NCBI GenBank assembly: GCA_965246795.1
Contig: CBDFFN010000007.1
Span: 1-64,000 of the forward strand
Reading direction: 5' to 3'
Source: JAJXWB01 sp965246795
GTDB taxonomy: Bacteria > Pseudomonadota > Alphaproteobacteria > Rhizobiales > Beijerinckiaceae
DNA length: 64,000 bases
Below the pieces are notes generated by a model that did no database searches, was not told where the DNA came from, and saw only the letters and a list, made by a program, of their open reading frames with translations. Made by a program: the position numbers and the translations under genes. Shown here in pieces: positions 24,802-33,022 of this stretch. Each line of letters opens with the position of its first letter. Within the stretch, counting starts at the first letter, position 1.

Positions 24802-25803
24802 TCAACCCTGCCAAGCGCGCAGACGGCTCTGCAGATAGTGCAGCACCGACGCTTCGTCACGGAACGTCAGGTGCACACCGAACGCATGCACGCGTGGACC
24901 GCCGCTGCGCAATGTCGGCAGGCGGACGATGTCCTTTTCGGTCGTCACGAGCATCGCGCCTTCGGCACGTGCTTGCGCCTGCAACCGCGCGATCTCACGC
25001 GGGCGGTAGGCGTGATGGTCGGGAAAGGCACGTGTGCCGATGACGCGCGCGCCGACCTCTTCGAGCATGCGGAAGAATTTCTGCGGCATGCCGATCCCGG
25101 CGAAGGCCAGGACACGTGTGCCGGCGAGCCGTCGCGCGCCGCCGGTTGGCTCCAGATCGGCGTAAAAGCACGGACGACCCTGCACCTCGACCTGCGCAGC
25201 CACCGCTTCGCCGCGCGCGCCTGCGCCGACGAGCACCAACGCATCGATGCAGTCGATCTGATCGGCAAGCGGCGCACGCAACGGTCCCGCGGGGACGCAC
25301 AGGTTGTTGCCGACGCCTGTCTCGCCATCGACTACCGCGATCGCGCAGGCGGGCTCGATCGCGCGGCTCTGCAGACCATCGTCACAGATGAGGACGCTCG
25401 GCCGCACGGTCTTCAGCGCGAGATGCGCGGCACGCACACGCATCGGCCCGACAAAGGTCGGCGCGATACGCGACAGCAGGATCGGCTCGTCGCCGACGAT
25501 GCTTGCCGGCTGCCCGTCGACAGCGATGGCTTCTGGTGGCGACAACCCGCCGTAGCCACGCGACAAAAAAGCCGGATGCTCGCCCGCGACCGTCAACATC
25601 TCGGCGATGGCGATGGCCGTCGGCGTTTTGCCCGCACCGCCAGCGACGAAATTGCCGACGGTGATGACGGGCACGCCGACATCGAGACCGGGCTCCGCCA
25701 TCGCGCGCGCTGTCGCGGCGCCGTAGAGACGGCCGAGCGGCGCAAGAAGCTTCGCGCGCAAGCCGGCTTCGGGCCGATGCCAGAAAGCCGGCGTGCGCAT
25801 CAT
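24802..25803 (-). CDS. lpxK: tetraacyldisaccharide 4'-kinase
   Basis: A 333-residue lipid A kinase. The P-loop GGAGKTPTA falls at about residues 55-63 and comes after VITVGNFV, both LpxK hallmarks. Later come FLSRGYGG and VLICDDGLQS (Asp-Asp-Gly-Leu-Gln signature). It phosphorylates the 4' position of the lipid A disaccharide at the inner membrane, making lipid IVA. The start overlaps the waaA stop by 4 nt, so it is translated after waaA. Confidence 0.95.
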   Translation of the reverse strand: MMRTPAFWHRPEAGLRAKLLAPLGRLYGAATARAMAEPGLDVGVPVITVGNFVAGGAGKTPTAIAIAEMLTVAGEHPAFLSRGYGGLSPPEAIAVDGQPASIVGDEPILLSRIAPTFVGPMRVRAAHLALKTVRPSVLICDDGLQSRAIEPACAIAVVDGETGVGNNLCVPAGPLRAPLADQIDCIDALVLVGAGARGEAVAAQVEVQGRPCFYADLEPTGGARRLAGTRVLAFAGIGMPQKFFRMLEEVGARVIGTRAFPDHHAYRPREIARLQAQARAEGAMLVTTEKDIVRLPTLRSGGPRVHAFGVHLTFRDEASVLHYLQSRLRAWQG

Positions 25804-27083
25804 GCCGCGACATCCTTCACCGGCGCGAGAAGCGGCAACAGGACATCGAGCGTGCGCACCGTCGCGCCGCGCAGATTGTCGACTGTCGTGGTCGCGGCGC
25901 GGGCCATTTTACGGCGGTGCGCAGGGTTGGAAAGAAGCCTGTCCACGGCATCTGCGAGTGCGCTACTTTCGTGCACGCAAAGTGCGCCGCCAGAAACATC
26001 GAGCGCGGCAAAAACGTCGGCGAAGGCGTCGACGGAAGGACCATAGACAATCGCCGCGCCACATTGCGCCGCCTCGATCGGCGTCTGTCCGCCACCAACG
26101 TCGAACGTCTTGCCTATGATGGCGATTGAGGCGAGCCGCAGCCACAGACCCATCTCGCCGACTGTGTCGGCAACGAGCATATCGGTTTGCGCGGTGATGG
26201 CATCGCTGTGACTGCGCATCGCGCAAACATGTCCAGCTTTTTGCATCTCGGCAGCGATGGCTGGCGCGCGAGAAATATCGCGCGGAACGATCACCGTGAG
26301 AAGATCGCGGTGCGTTTCGCGCAGACGTTCGATCGCACGCAAGATGACGGGTTCGTCGGTCGCATGCGTCGATGCCGCCGCGAGCACCGGTCGTGTGCCG
26401 AGCGCCGCACGCCAGCGCGCCAGTTCTTCGGCATCGACAGGGGGCGGCGCGCGATCATGTTTCAGATTGCCGGCGACGCGCACATCGCGCGCGCCAAGAT
26501 CGGCGAAGCGCGCGGCATCTGTATCGGTCTGCGCGAGAACGCATTCCGGCGTCGCGAAAAGCTGTCGTGCAGCCTCCGGCGCGCGACGCCAGCGCGTATG
26601 AGATTTTTCCGAGAGCCTGCCGTTGACGACAACAACAGGAATTTCTCGTGTTTTACAGCCGAGGAGAATGTTTGGCCATAACTCGGATTCTGCCAGAACC
26701 AGCATGTCCGGTTGCCAGTGACCGAGAAAGCGCGCCACCGCATTTGGAAAATCGAGCGGTGCAAGCTGATGCAGCGCGCCGTCCGGCAGGCGACCATCGA
26801 GCACCTGCGCGCTGGAGCGCGTTCCGGTCGTCAGTAGCACGGCAAAGCCGCGCTGCCTCAATGCGGCGATCAGCGGTAGCAGCGCGAGACCTTCACCGAT
26901 GCTCGCGCCATGCAGCCACACGAGTTTTCCGCGAGGCCGTGCAATCGTCGGTTGTCCGAGCCTCTCGCCAAACCCGGCGCGATCTTCCTTACCAGCGCGG
27001 GCGCGCATCACGAGAAACGCGAGCGCAAACGGCGACAGCAAAACCGTGCCGCCACGATAGAGCGCAAGGCCGGCCGACGCCAT
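25800..27083 (-). CDS. waaA: 3-deoxy-D-manno-octulosonic acid transferase
   Basis: A 427-residue GT-B glycosyltransferase (GT30). An N-terminal membrane-anchor segment is followed by RAGKEDRAGFGERLG and the substrate region WLHGASIGEGLALLPLI, whose GASxGE motif marks KdtA/WaaA. The nucleotide domain holds MLVADTVGEMGLWLRLASIA and GGQTPIEAAQCGAAIVYG. It transfers Kdo from CMP-Kdo to lipid IVA. It overlaps lpxK and follows the DUF4170 gene by 12 nt. Confidence 0.95.
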   Translation of the reverse strand: MASAGLALYRGGTVLLSPFALAFLVMRARAGKEDRAGFGERLGQPTIARPRGKLVWLHGASIGEGLALLPLIAALRQRGFAVLLTTGTRSSAQVLDGRLPDGALHQLAPLDFPNAVARFLGHWQPDMLVLAESELWPNILLGCKTREIPVVVVNGRLSEKSHTRWRRAPEAARQLFATPECVLAQTDTDAARFADLGARDVRVAGNLKHDRAPPPVDAEELARWRAALGTRPVLAAASTHATDEPVILRAIERLRETHRDLLTVIVPRDISRAPAIAAEMQKAGHVCAMRSHSDAITAQTDMLVADTVGEMGLWLRLASIAIIGKTFDVGGGQTPIEAAQCGAAIVYGPSVDAFADVFAALDVSGGALCVHESSALADAVDRLLSNPAHRRKMARAATTTVDNLRGATVRTLDVLLPLLAPVKDVAA

Positions 27084-27095
27084 CGCGGTGCGGCG

Positions 27096-27335
27096 TCAGT
27101 CGCCCGCCTGCGGATCGAGCAGGCGATGCAGATGCACGATGAAATAGCGCATCATGGCGTTGTCGACGGAGCCCTGCGCCTTGCCCTTCCACGCGGCATA
27201 GGCGGACGCATAGTTCGGGAAGACGCCGACGATATCGATCTTTTCGAGATCGCGGAAGTCGTGGCTGTCGATCGACTGAAGCTCGCCGCCGAAGACGAGA
27301 TGCAGCAATTGTTTGGATGCCGTTTCGGTCGTCAT
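27096..27335 (-). CDS. DUF4170 domain-containing protein
   Basis: A 79-residue protein matching the small DUF4170 family (LHLVFGGELQSIDSHDFRDL, then VGVFPNYASAYAAWKGKAQ and a C-terminal YFIVHLHRLLDP). In alphaproteobacteria this gene usually sits between a phosphatase gene and waaA, as here. Function is unknown; co-localisation suggests a link to lipid A biosynthesis. The start is chosen at ATG 27335, 17 nt after the upstream gene's stop. Confidence 0.85.
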   Translation of the reverse strand: MTTETASKQLLHLVFGGELQSIDSHDFRDLEKIDIVGVFPNYASAYAAWKGKAQGSVDNAMMRYFIVHLHRLLDPQAGD

Positions 27336-27352
27336 GGTTTCACCGCTCTGCG

Positions 27353-28195
27353 TCAGCCGCGTGACTGTTTTTTCTGCCAGCGTTCGCGAACCTCGCGCAC
27401 CGCGGCAAGAACGGGCGACTGGAATGCTTCCGCCGCTGCAATCAGGATGCCGTGTTTCGTCTGCGCCATGTTGTAGGCCACCGGCACGCCGTCGATCGTC
27501 AGCAATTGCGCGCCGGCCTCGTGCAGAATGAGGTCGGCCGCAGCGATGTCCCAATCATGCGCGTCGGTCGATGCAACGGCGACATCGAAATCGCCCGACG
27601 CGACCTGTGCGAAGCGCAGCGCCAGCGACGGCACCTTTGGCTGCGCAAACAGCCCAAGTTTTTCCGCCACGGGCTCGATGAGGAATTTTGGCCCGGCGAT
27701 TTTTGCGCCCTGCAAGGACCCGGACGGCGCATGGATCGCCCGGTCGTTGAGGAACGCACCCCGCCCGGCCCGCGCGGAAAAAACGTGTTCGAGCGCCGGC
27801 GCATCGACGACCCCCGCAACCGGCCGACCATCCACGACAAGCGCAACCGAAACCGCATAGCGCGGATCGCCATCCATGAAGCCGCGCGTGCCGTCGATAG
27901 GATCGACGATCAGCACGGTGCGGCTCGACAACCGGTCGGGCGTGTCCGCAGTCTCTTCCGACAGCCAGGCGGCCTCCGGGAAAAGGTCAGACAGGCGCTC
28001 GCGCAGAAAAATGTCGACGGCAAGATCGACCTCGGTGACGGGCGAGCCGCCTTCCTTCCAGGCGATACGGCCGGCGATACGCGCACCATTGCGGAAATGG
28101 TTTAGCGTCAGCGCCCCGGCATCATGCACGATGGCGAGGAGGTCCGCGAAACGGCGATCGTCGATCGCATCGAGGACTGCTGAGCCTGACTCCAT
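27353..28195 (-). CDS. inositol monophosphatase-family protein, CysQ-like 3'(2'),5'-bisphosphate nucleotidase
   Basis: A 280-residue metal-dependent phosphatase. The two family motifs are present: WLSEETADTP, then IVDPIDGTRGFMDG (metal-binding DPIDGT), and later AHDWDIAAADLILHEAGAQ (WDxAA). These fit either CysQ, which removes the 3'-phosphate of PAP, or an inositol-phosphatase-like enzyme. The position upstream of DUF4170, waaA and lpxK is conserved in Rhizobiales, so all four may form one transcription unit. Confidence 0.9.
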   Translation of the reverse strand: MESGSAVLDAIDDRRFADLLAIVHDAGALTLNHFRNGARIAGRIAWKEGGSPVTEVDLAVDIFLRERLSDLFPEAAWLSEETADTPDRLSSRTVLIVDPIDGTRGFMDGDPRYAVSVALVVDGRPVAGVVDAPALEHVFSARAGRGAFLNDRAIHAPSGSLQGAKIAGPKFLIEPVAEKLGLFAQPKVPSLALRFAQVASGDFDVAVASTDAHDWDIAAADLILHEAGAQLLTIDGVPVAYNMAQTKHGILIAAAEAFQSPVLAAVREVRERWQKKQSRG

Positions 28196-28352
28196 CCAAG
28201 TTGGTTACGGGCGCTCCGCCGGGCGCGCAAGGCAAAGACCGGGGCGCGTTGACGCATTGCCGACAATTTGAGGGACTGCGGCGAGGCTGCGGCAGGCACG
28301 CTGCGCGTTTACCGCGCATGCACCGTATGTCTTAGCGCATTGGCGGTGGGCG

Positions 28353-28781
28353 ATGCGGCAGCTTGCCGGCATGTCGTCCGCACTCGCCCACATCCGCACC
28401 CTCACCAGCCAACACCAGAATTGCGCCGGTGTCGCCATCGACGTCGATCTGTCGAGCGGCGTTGCCGTCTATAGCGTCTTGCTGCTTGATGCAGACGGCA
28501 TGGAGGGCCGGCCCTTTGTCACGACCGCTGACGAGGTCGGTGCGAAGCGTGCGTGGCACCTGCTCGCGCGCGTGATGCGCATCGCCCGTTTTGTTGCAAG
28601 CCCCGAAGGCGGTTACCGCGTCGTCTCGGCGACGATGGGCGCACTGGTCGTACGGCCAATGCAAGCACGCCGTTCGCGTCGCGTCGCGCTACGGCGCCGT
28701 CCGTCGGCGCGCAAAAATCTTGCAGCACCAATCCGAGTGCTTCGCTACGCCGGTGAGCGCGAGATTATCGCGCGCAACTGA
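28353..28781 (+). CDS. conserved hypothetical protein, possibly DUF6101-like
   Basis: A 142-residue protein without a clear catalytic motif. The middle (VAIDVDLSSGVAVYSVLLLD) could be a beta-rich core. The C-terminus is very basic (RRSRRVALRRRPSARKNLA) and ends GEREIIARN, an ending I associate with small alphaproteobacterial DUF6101 proteins; that match is from memory and not verified. An internal ATG at 28371 is an alternative start. It is divergent from the phosphatase gene and convergent with the DUF1328 gene. Confidence 0.5.
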   Translation: MRQLAGMSSALAHIRTLTSQHQNCAGVAIDVDLSSGVAVYSVLLLDADGMEGRPFVTTADEVGAKRAWHLLARVMRIARFVASPEGGYRVVSATMGALVVRPMQARRSRRVALRRRPSARKNLAAPIRVLRYAGEREIIARN

Positions 28782-28837
28782 AACATGTCCCGCGAAAGTT
28801 GCAGACTTTTGCGATCGAGGACATGCGCCGACCAAGC

Positions 28838-29011
28838 CTAGAAAAGCACTTCGCCTGCGATCAACCCCAGGATCAGGAACACCGCGAAAATCGCGACGAA
28901 GACGAAAAACAGGATCTTTGCGATCCCGCCCGCTGCTTGCGACACGCCGGAGAAGCCGAGGAAACCGGCGACGATCGAAATCAGGAAAAAGATCAGAGCC
29001 CATTTCAGCAT
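28838..29011 (-). CDS. small membrane protein, DUF1328 family
   Basis: A 57-residue protein that is almost entirely hydrophobic, with two helices (MLKWALIFFLISIVAGFLGF and ILFFVFVAIFAVFLILGLIA). The short hydrophilic turn SGVSQAAGGIAK between them is the DUF1328 (YtjA) pattern. GAGGAATTGCC precedes the ATG. Function is unknown; members respond to stress in some enterobacteria. Confidence 0.85.
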   Translation of the reverse strand: MLKWALIFFLISIVAGFLGFSGVSQAAGGIAKILFFVFVAIFAVFLILGLIAGEVLF

Positions 29012-29064
29012 GGCAATTCCTCGAGAGATTTTCAGCCAAACGTAAGGCTTCGCTCAAGGTTCCG

Positions 29065-30009
29065 TCAGCGCAACAGGCTGTTCACCAACAGGCCCGCAAA
29101 CAGAAGCAGGCCGGCATCGCGGTTCGCCCGGAACAGTTTTAACGCATGCGCTGCATCGCCGGTGCGGATCGACCAGGTCTGCCACGCGAGATGCGCGGCG
29201 AAGGCGGCGAGGCCCAGCCAGCCCGCGAGGCCCGCGCCGGCCAACCATAGTGCCAGTGCTGCCAACGCCACCGCGCCAGTGAAGAACATCCCCACCGCCG
29301 GCCGCACATTCGCGCCGAAAAGCCGCGCCGTCGACAACACGCCTGCTGCGGGATCGTCACGCTCGTCCTGCACGGCGTAGATCGTGTCGTAGCCGACCGT
29401 CCAGCTGATCGCGGCGGCATACACGAGCACCGCCGGCCAGGCGAGCGCGCCGGTGATGGCAATCCAACCGATGAGCCCGCCCCACGCGAAAGCGAGGCCG
29501 AGGATCGCCTGCGGCCAAGAGGTGAAGCGTTTCGCGAAGGGATAGATCGCGACGATCAGCAGCGACGCAAAGCCCGCCAGGATCGCGGGCGCATCGAAGC
29601 AGAGCAGGACGGCCAGCCCGACCGCGCATTGCGCCAGCAGAAACACAGCTGCGGAACGGGTCGTCACACGGCCAGATGGAATCGGCCGGCCGCGCGTACG
29701 GACAACGCGGGCATCGATGTCGCGATCGACGATGTCGTTGTACGTCGATCCGGCGCCGCGCATGGCGATCGCGCCGATCAGGAACAGTGCGAGGTGTGTC
29801 GCGCGAGGTCCTTGGTACTGCGAAATGCTCGCCAGCGTGCTCGACCACCAGCAAGGCAGAAGCAGCAGCCACCAGCCGATCGGCCGGTCGAGACGGGCCA
29901 GCTGCACGTAGGGACGCCAGGAGATCGGCGCGAAAGCCAGCGCCGGATGATGTGCGACGGAATCGGGAAGAAGGTCGGAGGCCGCGTCCGGCGGCCGCTG
30001 CGACGTCAC
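29065..30009 (-). CDS. ubiA: 4-hydroxybenzoate polyprenyltransferase
   Basis: A 314-residue membrane enzyme with about eight to nine transmembrane helices. The first Asp-rich motif lies in TYNDIVDRDIDARVVRTRGR, followed by the family's RPIPSG. The second is VQDERDDPAAGVLSTARLFG. It attaches the polyprenyl tail to 4-hydroxybenzoate in ubiquinone synthesis. Ubiquinone is the electron source of the cyo oxidase elsewhere in this window. The secreted-protein gene precedes it by 10 nt. Confidence 0.95.
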   Translation of the reverse strand: MTSQRPPDAASDLLPDSVAHHPALAFAPISWRPYVQLARLDRPIGWWLLLLPCWWSSTLASISQYQGPRATHLALFLIGAIAMRGAGSTYNDIVDRDIDARVVRTRGRPIPSGRVTTRSAAVFLLAQCAVGLAVLLCFDAPAILAGFASLLIVAIYPFAKRFTSWPQAILGLAFAWGGLIGWIAITGALAWPAVLVYAAAISWTVGYDTIYAVQDERDDPAAGVLSTARLFGANVRPAVGMFFTGAVALAALALWLAGAGLAGWLGLAAFAAHLAWQTWSIRTGDAAHALKLFRANRDAGLLLFAGLLVNSLLR

Positions 30010-30019
30010 ACGCTGGAGA

Positions 30020-30454
30020 TCACAGCGGTCCGGACGGGAGCCTTTGAACCTGCGGGCCGCCCATGCCGCCGCCGCCCGCCGCCTGCTGGGACTTCATCTT
30101 TTCCATCTGCGCGGCGACCTTGCAGGCCTTGGCCGCAAAGCTGGCCGACTTGTCACGACCCGCCTTGGCGTTGTCGACGAAATTGTCGGGGATGTTGCAC
30201 CAGTCCTTGTTCTTCTCGAGGAAGGTGACAAGCTTGCCGTCCTGAGCCGCGAGACCGCGCAGTTTCGGACAGGCCGCTGTAGGCTCGAGCTGTTTGCCGC
30301 CGCCCGACAGCTTGTTCAGCGAATTGATGAGCGTCTGACGCTCGGCCATGATCTTACCCATGTCCTCCTGGCAATCAGCGAGGGCCGGCGTCGCGACAGG
30401 CAGCAAGGCCAGTGCGGCGGCGATCGGGAACCAGCGAAGGACAGACGGGCTCAT
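30020..30454 (-). CDS. conserved secreted protein of unknown function
   Basis: A 144-residue protein with a signal peptide (cleavage near ALA/DCQ, residue 26). The mature part has four cysteines (DCQEDM, AACPKL, DWCNIP, AKACKV) that could form two disulfides, and a Gly/Pro-rich tail (GGGGMGGPQVQRLP). It is probably periplasmic. No domain is recognised. It is transcribed in the same direction as ubiA and may be co-transcribed. Confidence 0.8.
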   Translation of the reverse strand: MSPSVLRWFPIAAALALLPVATPALADCQEDMGKIMAERQTLINSLNKLSGGGKQLEPTAACPKLRGLAAQDGKLVTFLEKNKDWCNIPDNFVDNAKAGRDKSASFAAKACKVAAQMEKMKSQQAAGGGGMGGPQVQRLPSGPL

Positions 30455-30539
30455 AGGTTTTGTTCCGGACGGTCAATCTACGCGAAGTCGCACGCTTCTT
30501 GCCGTGCGAAAACGGCGTCTTTTTGGCATCCGCGGCCAA

Positions 30540-31397
30540 TCATCGCAAATCGACCAATTGAAAACCCTCGCCGTTCCGTACGATGCGCCCGGGTCGGCCA
30601 TCCGGCGCATGGGCGGCGACGAACAGCGTATCCGTGCCGGCCAGGTCGCCGAAGAACACCCGTCGTGTCGCCGCCGACTGGCGTTGGTCGAAGTCCGGCG
30701 TCGAGGACCATCCAGGATTGGCAAGTTGGCAGGCGTGGTGGAGCACGTCGCCGCCAAGGATCGCGGTCTGCCCGCCTGACTGCACCCGAAGGCTCATATG
30801 GCCGACGGAATGACCGGGCGTGCTGACGGCGGTGATGCCGGTAGCGATCTCGTCGCCATCGTCGATGAGATCGAAGAGCCCGGCATCGGCAACCGGCCGC
30901 ACCGAATCCTCGAACACCTGCCGGTGTTCGGCATCGGCGCTCTGGTCCCGCCAATAGGCGAATTCGGTCCGCCCCGTGACGTATCGCGCGCGCGAAAACG
31001 TCGGCACCCACGCGCCGCCGACAAGCCGCGTGTTCCAGCCGACGTGGTCGACATGGCAGTGCGTGTTGACGACGATGTCGACGTCGTCCGGGCCAAAGCC
31101 TGCTGTCGCGAGCCGGTCGAGAAAGTCGTCGCTGCGGCCATTCCAGGCCGGCACCTTCCGTCCCTGCTTGTCGTTGCCGAGCCCCGTGTCAACCAGCACC
31201 TTGCGGCCGCCGGTTTCGATCAGGAACGACTGGATCGCCATTTTCAGGCGGCCGTTCTCGTCCGCGAAAGCGGGGATGAGCCACGGGATGGCCCGGATCG
31301 CCTCGGGCGTTGCCTGCGGCAGTACGAAACGGCTGCCGCCCGTCGTCTGCAGTTCCGTCACCGCACGGATGCGGATGTCGCCGATCTTGAGGTCCAT
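30540..31397 (-). CDS. MBL-fold metallo-hydrolase
   Basis: A 285-residue protein of the metallo-beta-lactamase fold. HCHVDHVGWN contains the HxHxDH zinc motif, later joined by TPGHSVGHMS and GGDVLHHACQ. A start at ATG 31397 gives the normal length; a longer frame would overlap the SDR gene. The N-terminal stretch (VLVDTGLGNDKQGR) is the family's beta-alpha entry. The relationship is to quorum-quenching lactonase-like and other soluble hydrolases; the substrate is unknown. It follows the SDR gene by 17 nt, probably as an operon. Confidence 0.9.
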   Translation of the reverse strand: MDLKIGDIRIRAVTELQTTGGSRFVLPQATPEAIRAIPWLIPAFADENGRLKMAIQSFLIETGGRKVLVDTGLGNDKQGRKVPAWNGRSDDFLDRLATAGFGPDDVDIVVNTHCHVDHVGWNTRLVGGAWVPTFSRARYVTGRTEFAYWRDQSADAEHRQVFEDSVRPVADAGLFDLIDDGDEIATGITAVSTPGHSVGHMSLRVQSGGQTAILGGDVLHHACQLANPGWSSTPDFDQRQSAATRRVFFGDLAGTDTLFVAAHAPDGRPGRIVRNGEGFQLVDLR

Positions 31398-31414
31398 GCG
31401 AAATCCTCGAAGCT

Positions 31415-32152
31415 TCAGGCGAGCAGCAGCCCGCCGTCGACGATGATCGTCTGGCCGAGCACGTAGGCCGACAGCGGCGAGGCGAGAAACAAAGCGACAC
31501 CCGCCATATCCGAGGGCGTGCCGAGCCGCCGCATCGGGATTTTCGTCAGCGTCGCGTCGAGGCGTTTTGGATTGTCGGTCGTGATTTTCGTGAGCTTCGT
31601 GTCGACGAGGCCGGGCGCGATGCCGTTCACGCGGATGCCGTCGCGGGCATAGGCTTCGGCGAGCGTGCGCGTAAGCCCGACTGCGCCGGCTTTCGATGCG
31701 TTGTAGGCTGGGTTGCCCTTCGTCGAATGAAATGCCGCCGTCGAACTGACGATGATGAGCGCGCCTTTCGCGGCCGCGAGATGTGGCCGGAATTTTTCCG
31801 CGCAGGCCATGAGGCTCGACAGGTTCACGTCGAGCACCTTGCGAAAGCCGGGCATCGTGAATTCCTGCCGGTCGTAGAGCACGGTGCCCTGGCACAGCAC
31901 GAGCGCATCCAGTTTGTCGAAGCCTGGCGTGGCAATCTCGACCGCCGCATCACTGCCGACATCGACGCTCGTGTAGGTCAGACCCGAGAGATCGGAGCCT
32001 GCCTCGCCGGCATAATCCTTCGCGGTCGCGCGCGTGCCCCAGACATGGACACTTGCACCCTGCGCCCGAAACGCGTGCGCAATGCCGTTGCCGATGCCGC
32101 TCGACCCGCCGACGACGAGCGCGGTCTTGCCCGCAAAATCCAGCGCTTGCAT
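31415..32152 (-). CDS. short-chain dehydrogenase/reductase
   Basis: A 245-residue classical SDR. LVVGGSSGIGNGIAHAFR is the cofactor motif near the N-terminus, and the catalytic YNASKAG (Tyr/Lys) is intact. It ends with the typical LGQTIIVDGGLLLA. This contrasts with the dienoyl-CoA reductase-like SDR at 2.1 kb, which lacks the Tyr. Cofactor and substrate are unspecified. It heads a unit with the MBL hydrolase. Confidence 0.92.
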   Translation of the reverse strand: MQALDFAGKTALVVGGSSGIGNGIAHAFRAQGASVHVWGTRATAKDYAGEAGSDLSGLTYTSVDVGSDAAVEIATPGFDKLDALVLCQGTVLYDRQEFTMPGFRKVLDVNLSSLMACAEKFRPHLAAAKGALIIVSSTAAFHSTKGNPAYNASKAGAVGLTRTLAEAYARDGIRVNGIAPGLVDTKLTKITTDNPKRLDATLTKIPMRRLGTPSDMAGVALFLASPLSAYVLGQTIIVDGGLLLA

Positions 32153-32245
32153 CGGCCCTGTCCGTTTTCCTGTTGGTTGGCGACCTTCATGCCCTTGCGC
32201 GTCGGTCCCTGCAATGCAGAAGGTGCGGCATCACGGAGCTCGAAC

Positions 32246-32944
32246 ATGATCCTGCCGCCCGCACCCGACCGGGCCTTCGTCGCACGCGAGGCCGCAAAAA
32301 TGTTCCTCGAAGTGCGCGCCGTGAATTTCTACGATGGCACGCCCTTCATCTTCACCTCCGGCAGTGCGAGCCCCGTCTATATCGACTGTCGCAAACTGAT
32401 TTCGTTTCCACGTCTGCGCGCGGCGATGATGGATTTCGCCGTCGGCACCATCCTTCGCGACATCGGCTATGAGGCGATCGACTCGATCGCCGGCGGCGAG
32501 ACAGCCGGCATTCCCTTCGCGGCTTGGATCGCCGAACGGATGAGTCTGCCGATGCAATATATTCGCAAGAAGCCGAAGGGTTTTGGCCGCAACGCACAGA
32601 TCGAAGGCGATCTCCACGAAGGTGCGCGGACGCTGCTTGTCGAGGATCTGGCCAGCGAGGGCTCGAGCAAGATCAATTTCGTGCAGGCGTTACGCAACGC
32701 GGGCGCGAAGGTCGATCATTGCTTCGTGCTGTTCTTCTACGACATCTTTCCCGGCACGAAGGAGACGATGGCGGACATGAATGTCGCGCTGCACCACCTG
32801 ACCACTTGGTGGGACGTTCTCGCAGTCGCGAAGGCGAGCGGACATTTCGAGCCGCGCGTGCTCGACGAGGTCGAGCGCTTCCTTCATGCGCCAGTCGAAT
32901 GGTCGGCGGCGCATGGCGGCGGCGGCACGAAATCGCGCGAGTGA
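32246..32944 (+). CDS. pyrE: orotate phosphoribosyltransferase
   Basis: A 232-residue type I phosphoribosyltransferase. Orotate- and PRPP-binding features are FIFTSGSASPVYIDCRKLIS at the N-terminus and RTLLVEDLASEGSSK, the PRPP motif. It makes OMP from orotate in pyrimidine synthesis. Length is slightly above the common 210-220, as in several alphaproteobacteria. The ATG at 32246 is preceded by an AT-poor spacer; the frame is open upstream but lies antisense to the SDR. Confidence 0.93.
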   Translation: MILPPAPDRAFVAREAAKMFLEVRAVNFYDGTPFIFTSGSASPVYIDCRKLISFPRLRAAMMDFAVGTILRDIGYEAIDSIAGGETAGIPFAAWIAERMSLPMQYIRKKPKGFGRNAQIEGDLHEGARTLLVEDLASEGSSKINFVQALRNAGAKVDHCFVLFFYDIFPGTKETMADMNVALHHLTTWWDVLAVAKASGHFEPRVLDEVERFLHAPVEWSAAHGGGGTKSRE

Positions 32945-33022
32945 GGTAATTTTTATAAGTCTCTTGAAAGTCGGGACAATCGGCGCATCATCCTTCCCAA
33001 TAACAAAATTTGGGAGGTTGCG

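Noticed and set aside
25800..28195. A novel operon from the DUF4170 gene and its neighbours
   Set aside because: The order phosphatase-DUF4170-waaA-lpxK is familiar in Rhizobiales and needs no new explanation.
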